Source: Parendozoicomonas sp. Alg238-R29
GTDB taxonomy: Bacteria > Pseudomonadota > Gammaproteobacteria > Pseudomonadales > Endozoicomonadaceae
Direction: 5' to 3'
Assembly: GCF_947331445.1 (NCBI RefSeq)
Contig: NZ_CAMZOG010000036.1
Span: forward strand, 1 to 43,150
Length of the DNA: 43,150 bases
The notes below the pieces were generated by a model. It was not told where the DNA came from. It did no database searches and worked only from the letters and a program-made list of their open reading frames with translations. Made by a program: the position numbers and the translations under genes. Shown here one piece after another: positions 8,781-17,438 of this stretch. Numbering within the stretch: the stretch's first letter is position 1; every line of letters begins with the position of its first letter.

Positions 8781-9941
8781 ATGCGGGTAAGTACAACACA
8801 GTTCAGTAATATGATGATGACTGTTATGCAACGGCAGAGCAGTGATCTGGCGCGAACTTTCGGCGACATTAGCTCCGGTAAGCGTATTCAGCAACCCAGT
8901 GATGATGCTTTGGCTACCGTGAAGATTCAGCATCTCAACAAAGAAATCTCATCTCTCAATCAATACATTGCCAATGTGAATGCGCTGCAAGGTGTGCTCC
9001 AGCAGGAAGACACTCTGCTTACGAATATGGTGAACGTCGCTCAGAGAGCAAGAGAAAACGTATTGCTGGCTGGTAACGGAGCTTTCGATGCTAACAACCT
9101 TGAATCACTGGCTGGTGAGATTGATGAACAGATTGAAGAGTTAAAAAGTCTGGCGAACTATCGGTTGGCTGATGGGCAATATATGTTTGCTGGAAGCAAT
9201 ACTCTGATTGAACCGATTCGCCAAAGCCTGACTCCTGATCGCTTCTTCTACGATGGAGATGATCGGCAGAGGTTTGTGGCTATCAGTGCATCCACAAAGC
9301 TTGCCAGTAATGATTCCGGACAGGATCTTTTCTTCAATACCGGTATACGTTCTGATGGTTTGTCATCTAACAGTTCAGGGGTGAACAATGTAAAAGTGGA
9401 AAGCGAGATTGCGTTCCAAGCCTACTCAAATATTTCCCTGACATTTAACGCTGGTACCTGGAGTGCAACGGCTACAGCCTGGGATGGTTCAACAACATCC
9501 CATACTGTGACACCAACAGGTAATCAGCTCGATATTGGCGGGTTGGTCAGTGCAGAGTTTACCGGCACTCCAACGGATGGTGATCAGTTCACCATTGAAA
9601 ATCTCGATACATTCACGGCTCTTACTCGGCTGAGTTCTGCCCTGAAATCCAACAGTGATGATTTGCAACAGGAAATCAGTACGGCTCTCAGTGTTATTGA
9701 TAAAACCATCGGCAACCTTGGACAGACCCAAACAGCAGTTGGGGGAAGGCTGAACACCCTGGATTCAACCTTTAACAGCCATTCTGATGTGGTACTGATG
9801 GATCAGGTACTTCGCTCAGAGCTGGAAGATCTGGATTACAGCGAGGCGATTTCCCGTTTGAATCTCCAGCAGACCGCATTAACGGCCAGTCAGCAGGCCT
9901 ATGTGAATATTCAGGGTTTATCTCTGTTTAATTTCCTGTAG
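8781..9941 (+). CDS. flgL: FlgL, hook-filament junction protein 3 (HAP3), axial set 1
   Basis: FlgL is the second junction protein, flagellin-like at both ends. I chose ATG 8781 (386 residues), which has GGGAG at 8767-8771 and begins MRVSTTQFSN as FlgL proteins do; an upstream TTG at 8739 has no support. The flagellin-like SSGKRIQQPSDDALATVKI is at about residues 31-49, and the C-terminal DLDYSEAISRLNLQQTAL is diagnostic. An extra beta-rich stretch near residues 215-285 is absent from the 308-residue paralogue at 33116. Confidence 0.95.
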   Translation: MRVSTTQFSNMMMTVMQRQSSDLARTFGDISSGKRIQQPSDDALATVKIQHLNKEISSLNQYIANVNALQGVLQQEDTLLTNMVNVAQRARENVLLAGNGAFDANNLESLAGEIDEQIEELKSLANYRLADGQYMFAGSNTLIEPIRQSLTPDRFFYDGDDRQRFVAISASTKLASNDSGQDLFFNTGIRSDGLSSNSSGVNNVKVESEIAFQAYSNISLTFNAGTWSATATAWDGSTTSHTVTPTGNQLDIGGLVSAEFTGTPTDGDQFTIENLDTFTALTRLSSALKSNSDDLQQEISTALSVIDKTIGNLGQTQTAVGGRLNTLDSTFNSHSDVVLMDQVLRSELEDLDYSEAISRLNLQQTALTASQQAYVNIQGLSLFNFL

Positions 9942-9961
9942 AACGATAGGAAATCTGTCAT

Positions 9962-10372
9962 ATGAGTGAAATAAATCTGTCTGGAGGCTTAAGCTCCGCC
10001 GGAAATAGTCCGAAGAGTGATTATAAGAGCACCACCTCCGGAACAGACATGGGTGATTCAGACAGAATAAGATCTCGTTCAGGGCCTGCGTCAGTTATAC
10101 GCAAGTCTGTTTCTGGTTCTGCTTCTTCCAAAGCATCAGCTCCGGCTGCCCGAAGTCAGGAGAATGCCGACAAGGTTGAACTCAGCACCGGTGCCCGCCT
10201 TCTCGAAGCCCTTGGTGGAGAGTTGGAGCCGCTGCAGGATGTTGACCTTGAGAAGGTTGAAGAAGTTCAGGAAGTGATCCGGCAGGGAAAAATGCCTGTT
10301 GATCATGAACAGCTCGCCAACCGAATGCAGTGGCTCTTTAACCAGCTGCCCGCAGATAAAGACAACCCATAA
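9962..10372 (+). CDS. flgM: FlgM, anti-sigma-28 factor, associated with set 1
   Basis: FlgM holds sigma-28 inactive until it is secreted through the finished hook-basal body. The 136-residue product has a disordered Ser-rich N-terminal half and the conserved C-terminal sigma-binding part (KVELSTGARLLEAL at about residues 71-84, then VDLEKVEEVQEVIRQGKM and VDHEQLANRM). It lies 20 bp after flgL with TAGGAAA upstream, so it is probably co-transcribed with set 1. Having flgMN after flgL differs from the Vibrio lateral arrangement, where flgNM is divergent from flgB. A second, more divergent FlgM is at 24387. Confidence 0.9.
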   Translation: MSEINLSGGLSSAGNSPKSDYKSTTSGTDMGDSDRIRSRSGPASVIRKSVSGSASSKASAPAARSQENADKVELSTGARLLEALGGELEPLQDVDLEKVEEVQEVIRQGKMPVDHEQLANRMQWLFNQLPADKDNP

Positions 10373-10407
10373 ACTCTTTTCAACGCCTATTACCGGAGGC
10401 CAAAAGC

Positions 10408-10875
10408 ATGGATGCTATTGCCCGTAATCTTCTTGATGCCCGTACGCTCTTTGAAACTTTGGAAAGTGCCCTTCTGGCTCAGCATCGCCATCTGCTGGAA
10501 AGAAATATGGTAGAAGTGGAAAGCTCTGCCCAACAATTGCGGGTTTATGTGGATAGAATTCGCCTGAATGCCCATCGTCGCAACCAGCAGTTAATTTCTG
10601 GCGAATTCACGGCTGATGAAACGGGTATGCGCCACTACATCTCGTCACTATCAGGTTCTCATAAGAAAAATGCAGAACAACTTTGGCAGGATCTGGAGGC
10701 GAGAGTTGGCCGTTGTCGAGAACTAAATATTGTTAACGGTCGCCTGCAGGGGCGCTTGCGGGCAGTTACATCAAAACTGCTGGAGATGATTTGGGGGCAA
10801 ATTCCCGGGCGAGCTTATAATTGCACTGGGCAAATGGATAAAATTTCTACCCCCAAAAGTATTTCTGACGCCTAA
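10408..10875 (+). CDS. flgN: FlgN-like export chaperone, associated with set 1
   Basis: The 155-residue, largely helical product follows flgM directly, as FlgN usually does, and starts after a good GGAGG. FlgN is a cytosolic chaperone that keeps FlgK and FlgL export-competent. Sequence support is moderate because FlgN is poorly conserved: an N-terminal helix (LFETLESALLAQHRHLLER) and a C-terminal helix (CRELNIVNGRLQGRLRAVTS, about residues 115-135) resembling the family NxxNG segment. It converges on flhA, with only 13 bp between the stops. Confidence 0.75.
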   Translation: MDAIARNLLDARTLFETLESALLAQHRHLLERNMVEVESSAQQLRVYVDRIRLNAHRRNQQLISGEFTADETGMRHYISSLSGSHKKNAEQLWQDLEARVGRCRELNIVNGRLQGRLRAVTSKLLEMIWGQIPGRAYNCTGQMDKISTPKSISDA

Positions 10876-10888
10876 TTGAGAACGCCAC

Positions 10889-12997
10889 CTAGCCCAGCTG
10901 ACCGATTATTTCTATTCGATACTCATCCGGTATTTCCGTCAGCCCAAGCACGGTTAACTCCCGCACTGCTGACAAACGGGAAAATCTTGCCAGCATGGGC
11001 CGAAGTTGTGGTGTGACCAGTAAAACTGCAGGTGTATTGGCACTGCTAGAACGGTTAATCACTTCCGGTAGGCTTTGTTGAAGTTTCACAGTAAGCCCCG
11101 GTTCTACAGGAAATGCTTCTTCGCTGTAATGACCTGTCTGTTTGGCTTGTTCAGAGGATTGCAGAAGGGTTTTTTCCAGCTCTGCTGACAAAGTAAAAAC
11201 CTTCAGCAATAAAGGGTCATCCGGCTTCTGTCGTTCAGTGAGCGGGGCAAGAATTTGATAACGCAAAGCGCTGCGAACATGCTCCGCCATTTGGATAGCA
11301 GAGGCCTGCTGTTGCAACTGGTTATCCAGCAAGCGAGTCACAATTGATTTTCGATCCGATAGGGGAACATTATCCCGTAAGAGTTGCTGACATGTTTTCA
11401 TCAGTTGCCCGAGAGATATTTTGTCGGGAATCAGCTCATCACAAAGGCGGGCGGATGTTGGGCGCAACTGCTCAAGCCATTGCTGGGCTTCGTCATAGCC
11501 AAACAGTTCGCTGGCCTGGGCTTTCATTAACCTGCCGAGATGTGTGGTAATAATGGTAACCGGATCGACGACGGTATAGCCTTTTTTCAAGGCTTCCTGC
11601 TGCTCATTACTGTCTATCCATGTTGCTAGTAATTTATAGGCGGGTTCCAGCGTTTGGATGCCTTCCAAAGCGGCCAACCCATCATCGGTTTTGATGGCCA
11701 GAGATTGCCCCATTTTAATTTGAAAACCTTCTCGATCCGCACCCTGCATAGTGATCATGTAGGCTTCAGGGTCGAGATCCATATTGTCTCGAATATGAAC
11801 GGCAGGCAGCAGAAATCCCAGCTCCTGAGACAGTTCTTTTCTGGTTTCCCTGATTCTTTGTGTCAGCTCGCCTCCAGAACGTTCGTCTACAAGAGGAATC
11901 AGCCGGTATCCTATCTCCAGCCCAATGGCATCAACAGTTCCCAGGTCTTGCCAGCCTAGAGTTGAATGCGCCTGTGATTGTTCAGGGAGTGTGGGCTCCT
12001 GACTTTCCTTTTTGGCCGCAGACATGGAAAGTAGTGCCACTGCAAGAATGATTATGCCGATACCGGCAAAAGCGACATGGGGCATTCCTGGTACAAGCCC
12101 AATGGTGATCAATAGTCCGGCAGTCACCAGAATTGTTTTAGGGTAAGCAAATAGCTCTTTCCGAATCTGGTGTTGCATATCGTGCATCCCCGACACCCGG
12201 GTCACGATGATTGCCGCTGTTGTGGAAAGTAGTAATGCTGGAAGTTGAGCAACAATGCCATCGCCAATAGTTAGCAGGGAATAGGTGTGGAAAGCTTCTG
12301 CTGCAGGCATATCATGTTGGAGTATGCCAACCCCCAATCCTCCCAGAAGGTTGATTGCCAGAATCAGAAGCCCGGCAACAGCATCTCCCCGTACAAATTT
12401 ACTGGCACCGTCCATCGCGCCATAAAAATCAGCTTCCTGCCCTACTTCTTTTCGTCGTTCTCTGGCTTCATCGGGAGCTATCAGGCCAGCATTAAGGTCG
12501 GCATCAATGGCCATTTGTTTTCCGGGCATGGCATCCAGAGTAAAGCGGGCAGTCACTTCTGAAATACGGGTACAGCCTTTTGTGATCACCACAAAGTTAA
12601 CAATGATCAGGATAATAAAAACCACCAGGCCAACAATGTAATCCCCGGCGATAACCACCTCACCAAAGGACTCAATAACCTTTCCGGCAGCCGCTCCCCC
12701 GGTATGCCCCTGCAGAAGAACAATCCGTGTAGATGCAATATTCAGCGCCAAGCGCAAAAGGGTAGTGATCAGCAGCAGGGTTGGGAAAACCGTAAATTCC
12801 AGAGGATTTTTAATATAAATAGATTGCAACAGCAGAATCAGAGATAGAGCAATATTGAAGGTAAACAGAACATCCAGGCAGAAAGGTGGAATTCTGAGAA
12901 TAATCATAGCCAGCGCAACCAGCAGTAAAAGTGGTGGTGCCAGATAATTGGAAAATGCAGCGCGGACTGTGTGTGTCGTTTGTGTGTGTTCTGTCAT
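10889..12997 (-). CDS. flhA: FlhA, export gate protein
   Basis: FlhA is the large export-gate component with a membrane channel and a cytoplasmic ring that binds substrates and chaperones. The 702-residue product has several N-terminal membrane segments, the FHIPEP-family signature AMPGKQMAIDADLNAGLI at about residues 156-173, and FVRGDAVAG at about 201-209, whose Asp corresponds to the conserved export-energising residue. The rest is a long cytoplasmic domain. Last gene of the fliMNPQR-flhBA operon. There is only one copy, so it must serve both axial sets unless another exists elsewhere. Confidence 0.97.
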   Translation of the reverse strand: MTEHTQTTHTVRAAFSNYLAPPLLLLVALAMIILRIPPFCLDVLFTFNIALSLILLLQSIYIKNPLEFTVFPTLLLITTLLRLALNIASTRIVLLQGHTGGAAAGKVIESFGEVVIAGDYIVGLVVFIILIIVNFVVITKGCTRISEVTARFTLDAMPGKQMAIDADLNAGLIAPDEARERRKEVGQEADFYGAMDGASKFVRGDAVAGLLILAINLLGGLGVGILQHDMPAAEAFHTYSLLTIGDGIVAQLPALLLSTTAAIIVTRVSGMHDMQHQIRKELFAYPKTILVTAGLLITIGLVPGMPHVAFAGIGIIILAVALLSMSAAKKESQEPTLPEQSQAHSTLGWQDLGTVDAIGLEIGYRLIPLVDERSGGELTQRIRETRKELSQELGFLLPAVHIRDNMDLDPEAYMITMQGADREGFQIKMGQSLAIKTDDGLAALEGIQTLEPAYKLLATWIDSNEQQEALKKGYTVVDPVTIITTHLGRLMKAQASELFGYDEAQQWLEQLRPTSARLCDELIPDKISLGQLMKTCQQLLRDNVPLSDRKSIVTRLLDNQLQQQASAIQMAEHVRSALRYQILAPLTERQKPDDPLLLKVFTLSAELEKTLLQSSEQAKQTGHYSEEAFPVEPGLTVKLQQSLPEVINRSSSANTPAVLLVTPQLRPMLARFSRLSAVRELTVLGLTEIPDEYRIEIIGQLG

Positions 12998-13014
12998 GTA
13001 CAGCAGCCAGAGTT

Positions 13015-14160
13015 TTATTCGTGCTGGTATTGTTTGGGGATTGGTATATCCATCATTGACGGTGGCTCTCCCTGTCTTTTGGCCAGATAATTATTGAGCA
13101 GATACACATAAGCCATCACCCTTGCCACAGCAGTATAGAGCCCTGCAGGAATTGGGTGATCGATTTCAACGTTGTAAAATACAGCCCTTGCCAGAGGTGG
13201 CTGACAGATGACCGGTTTCCCGGATTTCTTCGCTATTTCCACAATTTTTTCTGCTATAAGGTCACTGCCTTTAGCAATAAGAATAGGTGCGCTTTGTCGT
13301 TTTTTGGAAAAAGGGTCGTAGCGAAGGGCAATAGCGATATGGTCGGGGTTAGTGATAATAACATCGGCGTCAGGAACCACCTGCAACATCCGACGATTGC
13401 TTTGTTCTTTGCGAACTCGTTTTATTCTTTCTTTGGTTTCCTGTGAGCCTTCTTCCTCTTTATGCCCTTCCTTTGCTTCTTGTTTAGTCATCATCAGCTG
13501 GCGGTTGTGGCGGTAAATTTGCCAGGGAACATCCAGTAATCCAATAACAAGAAATCCTAAAGAGAAGCAAACCATAGCGTTCACAACGAGAGTCTGCAGA
13601 ACCTCAATTGCCGGTCTTGGATCCTGTTGTCCAGCGGCCATCATGGTTGGTAATTTATGGCGCATAAATAAAAACAGGATAAGGGAGAAAACGACGGTTT
13701 TCAGAATAGCTTTGACCAACTCGGCCAGTGTTTGCAGAGACATCAGGCGCTTGAGTCCTGCAATGGGATTCAGGCGTTCCCATTTAGGGCGTGCAGCTTT
13801 CAGGCTGAGAATCAGTCCTCCAGTCATCAAAGAGCCGACTATGGCTGCCACTGTAATAATTGCTAATAAGGGAAGAGCAAAGCCGACAATAACGGAACCG
13901 GAAAACTGCAAGCGACTTATCATATAGCTGGCATCAACAATTTCTGCCGGATGCATCCCCAGTGTTAACCGGCAAAGCTGAACCAGAGAATCAGGGGCAC
14001 TCGGACCGATGATCAGCAGGAAGAAACTGAATGCCAGTAGCTGTAAAGCCATAACCAATTCTTTGGAGCGCGGAACCTGACCTTCAGCACGGGACTGACG
14101 AAGTTTTCGCTCACCGGGCGGTTCGGTGGGTTCCTGAGCCGAGTCATGTTCTCTGGACAT
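13015..14160 (-). CDS. flhB: FlhB, export gate / substrate-specificity switch protein
   Basis: FlhB controls the change from rod/hook export to filament export, normally after self-cleavage between Asn and Pro of an NPTH motif. The 381-residue product has the usual N-terminus (PGERKLRQSRAEGQVPRSKE), membrane segments, and the cytoplasmic domain VVPDADVIITNPDHIAIALRY. The motif reads NPDH, with Asn271 and Pro272 intact and Thr replaced by Asp (codon GAC at 13342-13344). Lys-Lys and PVICQPPLARA further on are typical of the family. It starts 3 bp after the fliR stop. Confidence 0.96.
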   Translation of the reverse strand: MSREHDSAQEPTEPPGERKLRQSRAEGQVPRSKELVMALQLLAFSFFLLIIGPSAPDSLVQLCRLTLGMHPAEIVDASYMISRLQFSGSVIVGFALPLLAIITVAAIVGSLMTGGLILSLKAARPKWERLNPIAGLKRLMSLQTLAELVKAILKTVVFSLILFLFMRHKLPTMMAAGQQDPRPAIEVLQTLVVNAMVCFSLGFLVIGLLDVPWQIYRHNRQLMMTKQEAKEGHKEEEGSQETKERIKRVRKEQSNRRMLQVVPDADVIITNPDHIAIALRYDPFSKKRQSAPILIAKGSDLIAEKIVEIAKKSGKPVICQPPLARAVFYNVEIDHPIPAGLYTAVARVMAYVYLLNNYLAKRQGEPPSMMDIPIPKQYQHE

Positions 14161-14163
14161 GAT

Positions 14164-14943
14164 TCAGAGAAGCGCCAGTTGTCGTAAGAGAAGAATGGCT
14201 TCCTGAGTGAAACGCCGAAAGGGTGTTGAAAACTGTTCAAAGCTGAAGCTAATTATTAATAGTCCAGATAACAGAGATAGTGGAAAACCAAGGCTGAGCA
14301 GGTTGAGCTGAGGAGCTGCTCTGGACATAAATCCAAAAGCCAGATTGATCACCAGCAGAGCCATTAATGCAGGTAGTGCCAGTATCAGGGCAGCTGAAAA
14401 AATCCAACCAGCATAATGAATGAGGCGTTCGGCTGATTGCAGAATTTCCAGAAATGTTGTTGGCGCGATGGTGCGAAAACTTTCCAGAAGTATAGAAATA
14501 GCCGTGGCATGACCATCCATAAGGAAAAACATAATCAAGGCGGCAAACTGATAGATCTGGCTGATAACTGTGACGCTGATGCCTCCTGCCGGATCATTCA
14601 TCTGTGCCATACCCAACCCCATTTGCAGGCCAGTAATATGGCCCGCCATGGAGAACAGGCTAAACCAGAGGCTCAACACCATGCCGAAAATAACCCCGGT
14701 TAGAAACTCGCCCAAAGTGCAGAGAATACTTCTCAGCGAGAGCCCATAGATGCTGTTCTGAACAGCATCTATGGGAAGGGAAGTTAAGACTGTAACGGAA
14801 AGAGCGATAGCCAGAAGCAGGCGCACCGAGGTTGGCAGAAACGATCCGGTCACAGGAAAGGTCAGCAGAAAACCAGAGATTCTGGCAAACGCCCAGACAA
14901 ACAGGGTAAGCCAGTGTTCCAGATAGGAGATGGATACAGCCAT
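14164..14943 (-). CDS. fliR: FliR, export gate membrane protein
   Basis: FliR is part of the FliPQR export channel. The 259-residue product is hydrophobic throughout, with about six membrane segments, and keeps the family segment ITGLQMGLGMAQMNDPAGG and APQLNLLSLGFPLSLLSG near the C-terminus. I chose ATG at 14943, preceded by GAGGG, over a TTG two codons upstream. It sits between fliQ and flhB in normal order. A 33-bp near-perfect palindrome (14743-14775) is embedded in the coding sequence for PIDAVQNSIYG. Confidence 0.95.
   Translation of the reverse strand: MAVSISYLEHWLTLFVWAFARISGFLLTFPVTGSFLPTSVRLLLAIALSVTVLTSLPIDAVQNSIYGLSLRSILCTLGEFLTGVIFGMVLSLWFSLFSMAGHITGLQMGLGMAQMNDPAGGISVTVISQIYQFAALIMFFLMDGHATAISILLESFRTIAPTTFLEILQSAERLIHYAGWIFSAALILALPALMALLVINLAFGFMSRAAPQLNLLSLGFPLSLLSGLLIISFSFEQFSTPFRRFTQEAILLLRQLALL
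14743..14775. repeat. 33-bp palindrome inside fliR (16-bp arms, 1-base centre)
   Basis: CCCATAGATGCTGTTC at 14743-14758 is followed by a single T and then its exact reverse complement, GAACAGCATCTATGGG, at 14760-14775. Perfect 16-bp arms around one base are very unlikely by chance. The element lies within fliR codons and is a multiple of three long. In the mRNA it would form a very stable hairpin about a quarter of the way into the fliR message. No T-run follows on either strand. Function unknown. Confidence 0.93.
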
Positions 14944-14952
14944 TACCAACCC

Positions 14953-15219
14953 TCAGAGAAAACCAGGGATTGATGTGTAAAGCCGTATAAACAGGTCACT
15001 GAGCTCTTGAATCAGCCAGTGGCTTGCCAGCGCCATACTGATAAGTGTGATCAACAACCGTGGTAGAAAACTGAGCGTTTGTTCTGTGATCTGGGTTGCT
15101 GCTTGAAAAATACTGATAATTAAGCCCGTCACAAGGCCAGGCAGTATCAGCACGGCAACAATTTTCGTTACCAGATAGAGCGCATCGGTAAGCAGGTCGG
15201 CAGCAAGGTCTGGCTCCAT
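14953..15219 (-). CDS. fliQ: FliQ, export gate membrane protein
   Basis: FliQ is a small two-helix component of the FliPQR channel. From the ATG at 15219 the product is 88 residues, the family norm, with two hydrophobic hairpin segments (ALYLVTKIVAVLILPGLVTG and the LLITLISMALASHWL region) and the linking FQAATQITEQTLSFLP. CAGGAG lies upstream of this start, which falls 2 bp after the fliP stop. A longer in-frame start at 15261 would overlap fliP and is unlikely. Confidence 0.95.
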   Translation of the reverse strand: MEPDLAADLLTDALYLVTKIVAVLILPGLVTGLIISIFQAATQITEQTLSFLPRLLITLISMALASHWLIQELSDLFIRLYTSIPGFL

Positions 15220-15221
15220 CG

Positions 15222-15986
15222 TTAAAAACTCCTGGCAAGACTGCCAATGGTCATTCCCCAACCATCAACCAGAACAAATAACATCAGTTTGAAAGGCAGA
15301 GAAATAATCAGGGGAGACAACATCATCATACCCAGAGCCATCAGGATGCTGGCGATAATCAGGTCGATAACCAGAAATGGCAGAAAAATCATAAAGCCGA
15401 TCTGAAAAGCGGTTTTCAGTTCACTTGTCAGAAACGCTGGAACCAGTGTTGTCAGCGGCGTGTCGGATAAATTACCTGGAGGTTTCTCCCCACTGAGAAC
15501 AAAAAATTGTTCGAGGTCAGCTTTGCGGGTTTGGTTCAGCATAAACCTGTGCAGAGGGATAACGCCTTCTTTCACCGAATCCTGAAAAGACAGTTGATCA
15601 TTCAGGTATGGCTCTACGGCATGGTCGCGAATGTCTTCAAAAACCGGGCGCATAATAAAAAGAGTCAGGATTAAAGCCAATCCGATTAATAGCCGGGTTG
15701 GTGGTGTTTGCTGAAGCCCAAGAGCCTGTCGTAATATCGCAAGAACAATCAGTATTCGGGTAAAGCTGGTCATGGCCATTAAGGCCGTAGGCAGAAATGT
15801 CAGCGCCGTTAGAACGAAAAGTATTTGAAGGCTGACACTGAAATCCTGGGTAGCATCTCCACTGGTGATCGAAAGTAATGGTAAGCTTCCTGCGCCGAAA
15901 CTGACAGGGCAAATAAGTAATAGTCCTCCCCCCCAAATTGCTGTGCAGGTTTTCGTTGATAAGTTCCATAAAACCGTCAATGGCAT
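15222..15986 (-). CDS. fliP: FliP, export gate membrane protein
   Basis: FliP is the main subunit of the FliPQR export channel. The 254-residue product has an N-terminal cleavable-type signal, then [20 protein letters not shown], the hallmark [18 protein letters not shown] (about residues 72-90), [16 protein letters not shown], and a C-terminal membrane pair with [22 protein letters not shown]. The start follows the fliN stop directly. No fliO lies between fliN and fliP, as in lateral/Flag-2 type operons. Confidence 0.96.
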   Translation of the reverse strand: MPLTVLWNLSTKTCTAIWGGGLLLICPVSFGAGSLPLLSITSGDATQDFSVSLQILFVLTALTFLPTALMAMTSFTRILIVLAILRQALGLQQTPPTRLLIGLALILTLFIMRPVFEDIRDHAVEPYLNDQLSFQDSVKEGVIPLHRFMLNQTRKADLEQFFVLSGEKPPGNLSDTPLTTLVPAFLTSELKTAFQIGFMIFLPFLVIDLIIASILMALGMMMLSPLIISLPFKLMLFVLVDGWGMTIGSLARSF

Positions 15987-15987
15987 A

Positions 15988-16455
15988 TCAAGGACTCAGC
16001 TTGAAATCGCTGGTTTGGTTTTTGGTCAAGCTGAGGATTCGTACACCGTAATAATCTCCCACAAGCACAACTTCTCCCTTGGCAATCAGCACACCATTGG
16101 CTTTTACATCCAGAGGTTCGCTTTCCTTGTGTTGCAGGGTAACAACGGAACCTACCCGAAGAGATGAAACCTCGGAAATTGCCATCTCTTTGTCGCCTAC
16201 TTCCAATGTGAGTAAAATAGGAATGTCGCCAATAATAGACAGGTCTGGAAGCCCGGGTGTCGTTTCTTCTCGTTCAGTTTTTTCCGCTTCTCTATCTTGA
16301 TCATCCCTGACAGACTCAGCATTTAACGGATCATCTACAAGACTGTCTTCCAGAAGCGTATCAATACTTTCTTCTTCGCGTGTTACCTCACTTGCTTCGC
16401 TTTCTTCTGCCTGATCATCTGTGAACTCATTAACTTCAGTTTTATCGTCAGACAC
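15988..16455 (-). CDS. fliN: FliN, C-ring switch protein
   Basis: FliN forms the base of the C ring with FliM. The 155-residue product has a long acidic N-terminal extension rich in Asp and Glu (to about residue 70), then the SpoA-type domain ([53 protein letters not shown]). Start is GTG immediately after the fliM stop (TAAGTG), implying coupled translation. The extension differs from the short polar FliN but fits lateral-type proteins. Confidence 0.94.
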   Translation of the reverse strand: MSDDKTEVNEFTDDQAEESEASEVTREEESIDTLLEDSLVDDPLNAESVRDDQDREAEKTEREETTPGLPDLSIIGDIPILLTLEVGDKEMAISEVSSLRVGSVVTLQHKESEPLDVKANGVLIAKGEVVLVGDYYGVRILSLTKNQTSDFKLSP

Positions 16456-17343
16456 TTACAGCTCCTGATTCTTTTGGCGAACGATCTTAAGGACCAGTTT
16501 GTCCGTTAGCATGGCAGGCTCGGCAGTATGAAGAAGGCTGCGACCTGATCTCAGATAGGCTGTTTCAGGCCATTCGACAGGAAGGATATCGCCCTCTTTC
16601 AGGTGTTTGATTTGTTTAACAGATACCCACTTTCGGGACAGCTCTGCCCGTACCCGAATAGAGATTTTCTGGATGTTTTTTAAAAGTTCAGCAGGGTCAG
16701 ATACCACGTCCCGGTCATCACGGTTAACGGCTGCGCTAACAAAGAATGCGGGCATGGCTATTATCATTTCACCTTTGTAATTACCCATCTGATAAGCAAA
16801 AATACTGATAAGTAGGGGATCTAACCCCTTTGGCAAGCACGGTACTGGTTTTAATTCTGCCGCTTCAACAGGGATCCAGGTTTGCCAGGCTTTCAACCAG
16901 GTTTTCACGATGACTGTTGCGAGATCATGGATAAGCTGGTGTTCAGCTTTGCTGATAGATTTGCCTTGGGTGTCGACTCCGCCTTCTCCGCCATAATAAA
17001 GATCCGACATATTTCCTGGGGCACTGCCGTCCATAAGAAGGTAGCCAAACGTTTGGCTGTCTATCTGGAACTGAAATATGAGTTTGTTCCGGCTAAGAGG
17101 GGCAATCGTTTTCTGGTAAAAGTCGACAGATTCCAGATCAAAAGCTTTGATCGAACAGTCCAACATTTCCAGAAAGGGTGCTATGGCCCTTTCTCTAAAG
17201 AGTTCTGAAACATTTCGTTGAGCCTGCAGGGCCGACTGCATACTAAGTGCAGACTTGATCAGTGAAAAGGGCTCTGGAGAACCGCTGTTTTTTTTCAAGG
17301 GTGCACTGACGGCAGAATCATTTTCATGCAAGTTGTCGTTCAT
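16456..17343 (-). CDS. fliM: FliM, C-ring switch protein lacking the CheY-binding N-terminus
   Basis: FliM is the middle C-ring protein joining FliG to FliN. The 295-residue product is shorter than the usual 330 or so. The YYGGEGG element (about residues 116-122) corresponds to the conserved GGxG torque-switch motif, and the C-terminal SpoA domain carries LKEGDILPVEWPETAYL. The N-terminus has no LSQDEIDALL-like sequence, the motif that binds phosphorylated CheY. First gene of the minus-strand operon, divergent from motY. Confidence 0.9.
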   Translation of the reverse strand: MNDNLHENDSAVSAPLKKNSGSPEPFSLIKSALSMQSALQAQRNVSELFRERAIAPFLEMLDCSIKAFDLESVDFYQKTIAPLSRNKLIFQFQIDSQTFGYLLMDGSAPGNMSDLYYGGEGGVDTQGKSISKAEHQLIHDLATVIVKTWLKAWQTWIPVEAAELKPVPCLPKGLDPLLISIFAYQMGNYKGEMIIAMPAFFVSAAVNRDDRDVVSDPAELLKNIQKISIRVRAELSRKWVSVKQIKHLKEGDILPVEWPETAYLRSGRSLLHTAEPAMLTDKLVLKIVRQKNQEL

Positions 17344-17438
17344 CTGGTTAGACAGACTTCTTGGGTCATCAAGTTTCAGAGAAATATAGTTGAACTAAAA
17401 TCGTCAACGAACTTTTTCATAGGGTTCTCTGGCAGATC
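17344..17438. promoter_or_regulatory. Divergent intergenic region between fliM and motY
   Basis: These 95 bp separate the two divergent operons and must hold, or lie next to, both start regions. I looked for a sigma-54 element (GG-N10-GC) and a sigma-28 element (TAAA-N15-GCCGATAA) on both strands and found no good match. A promoter assignment is therefore by position only. Confidence 0.4.
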
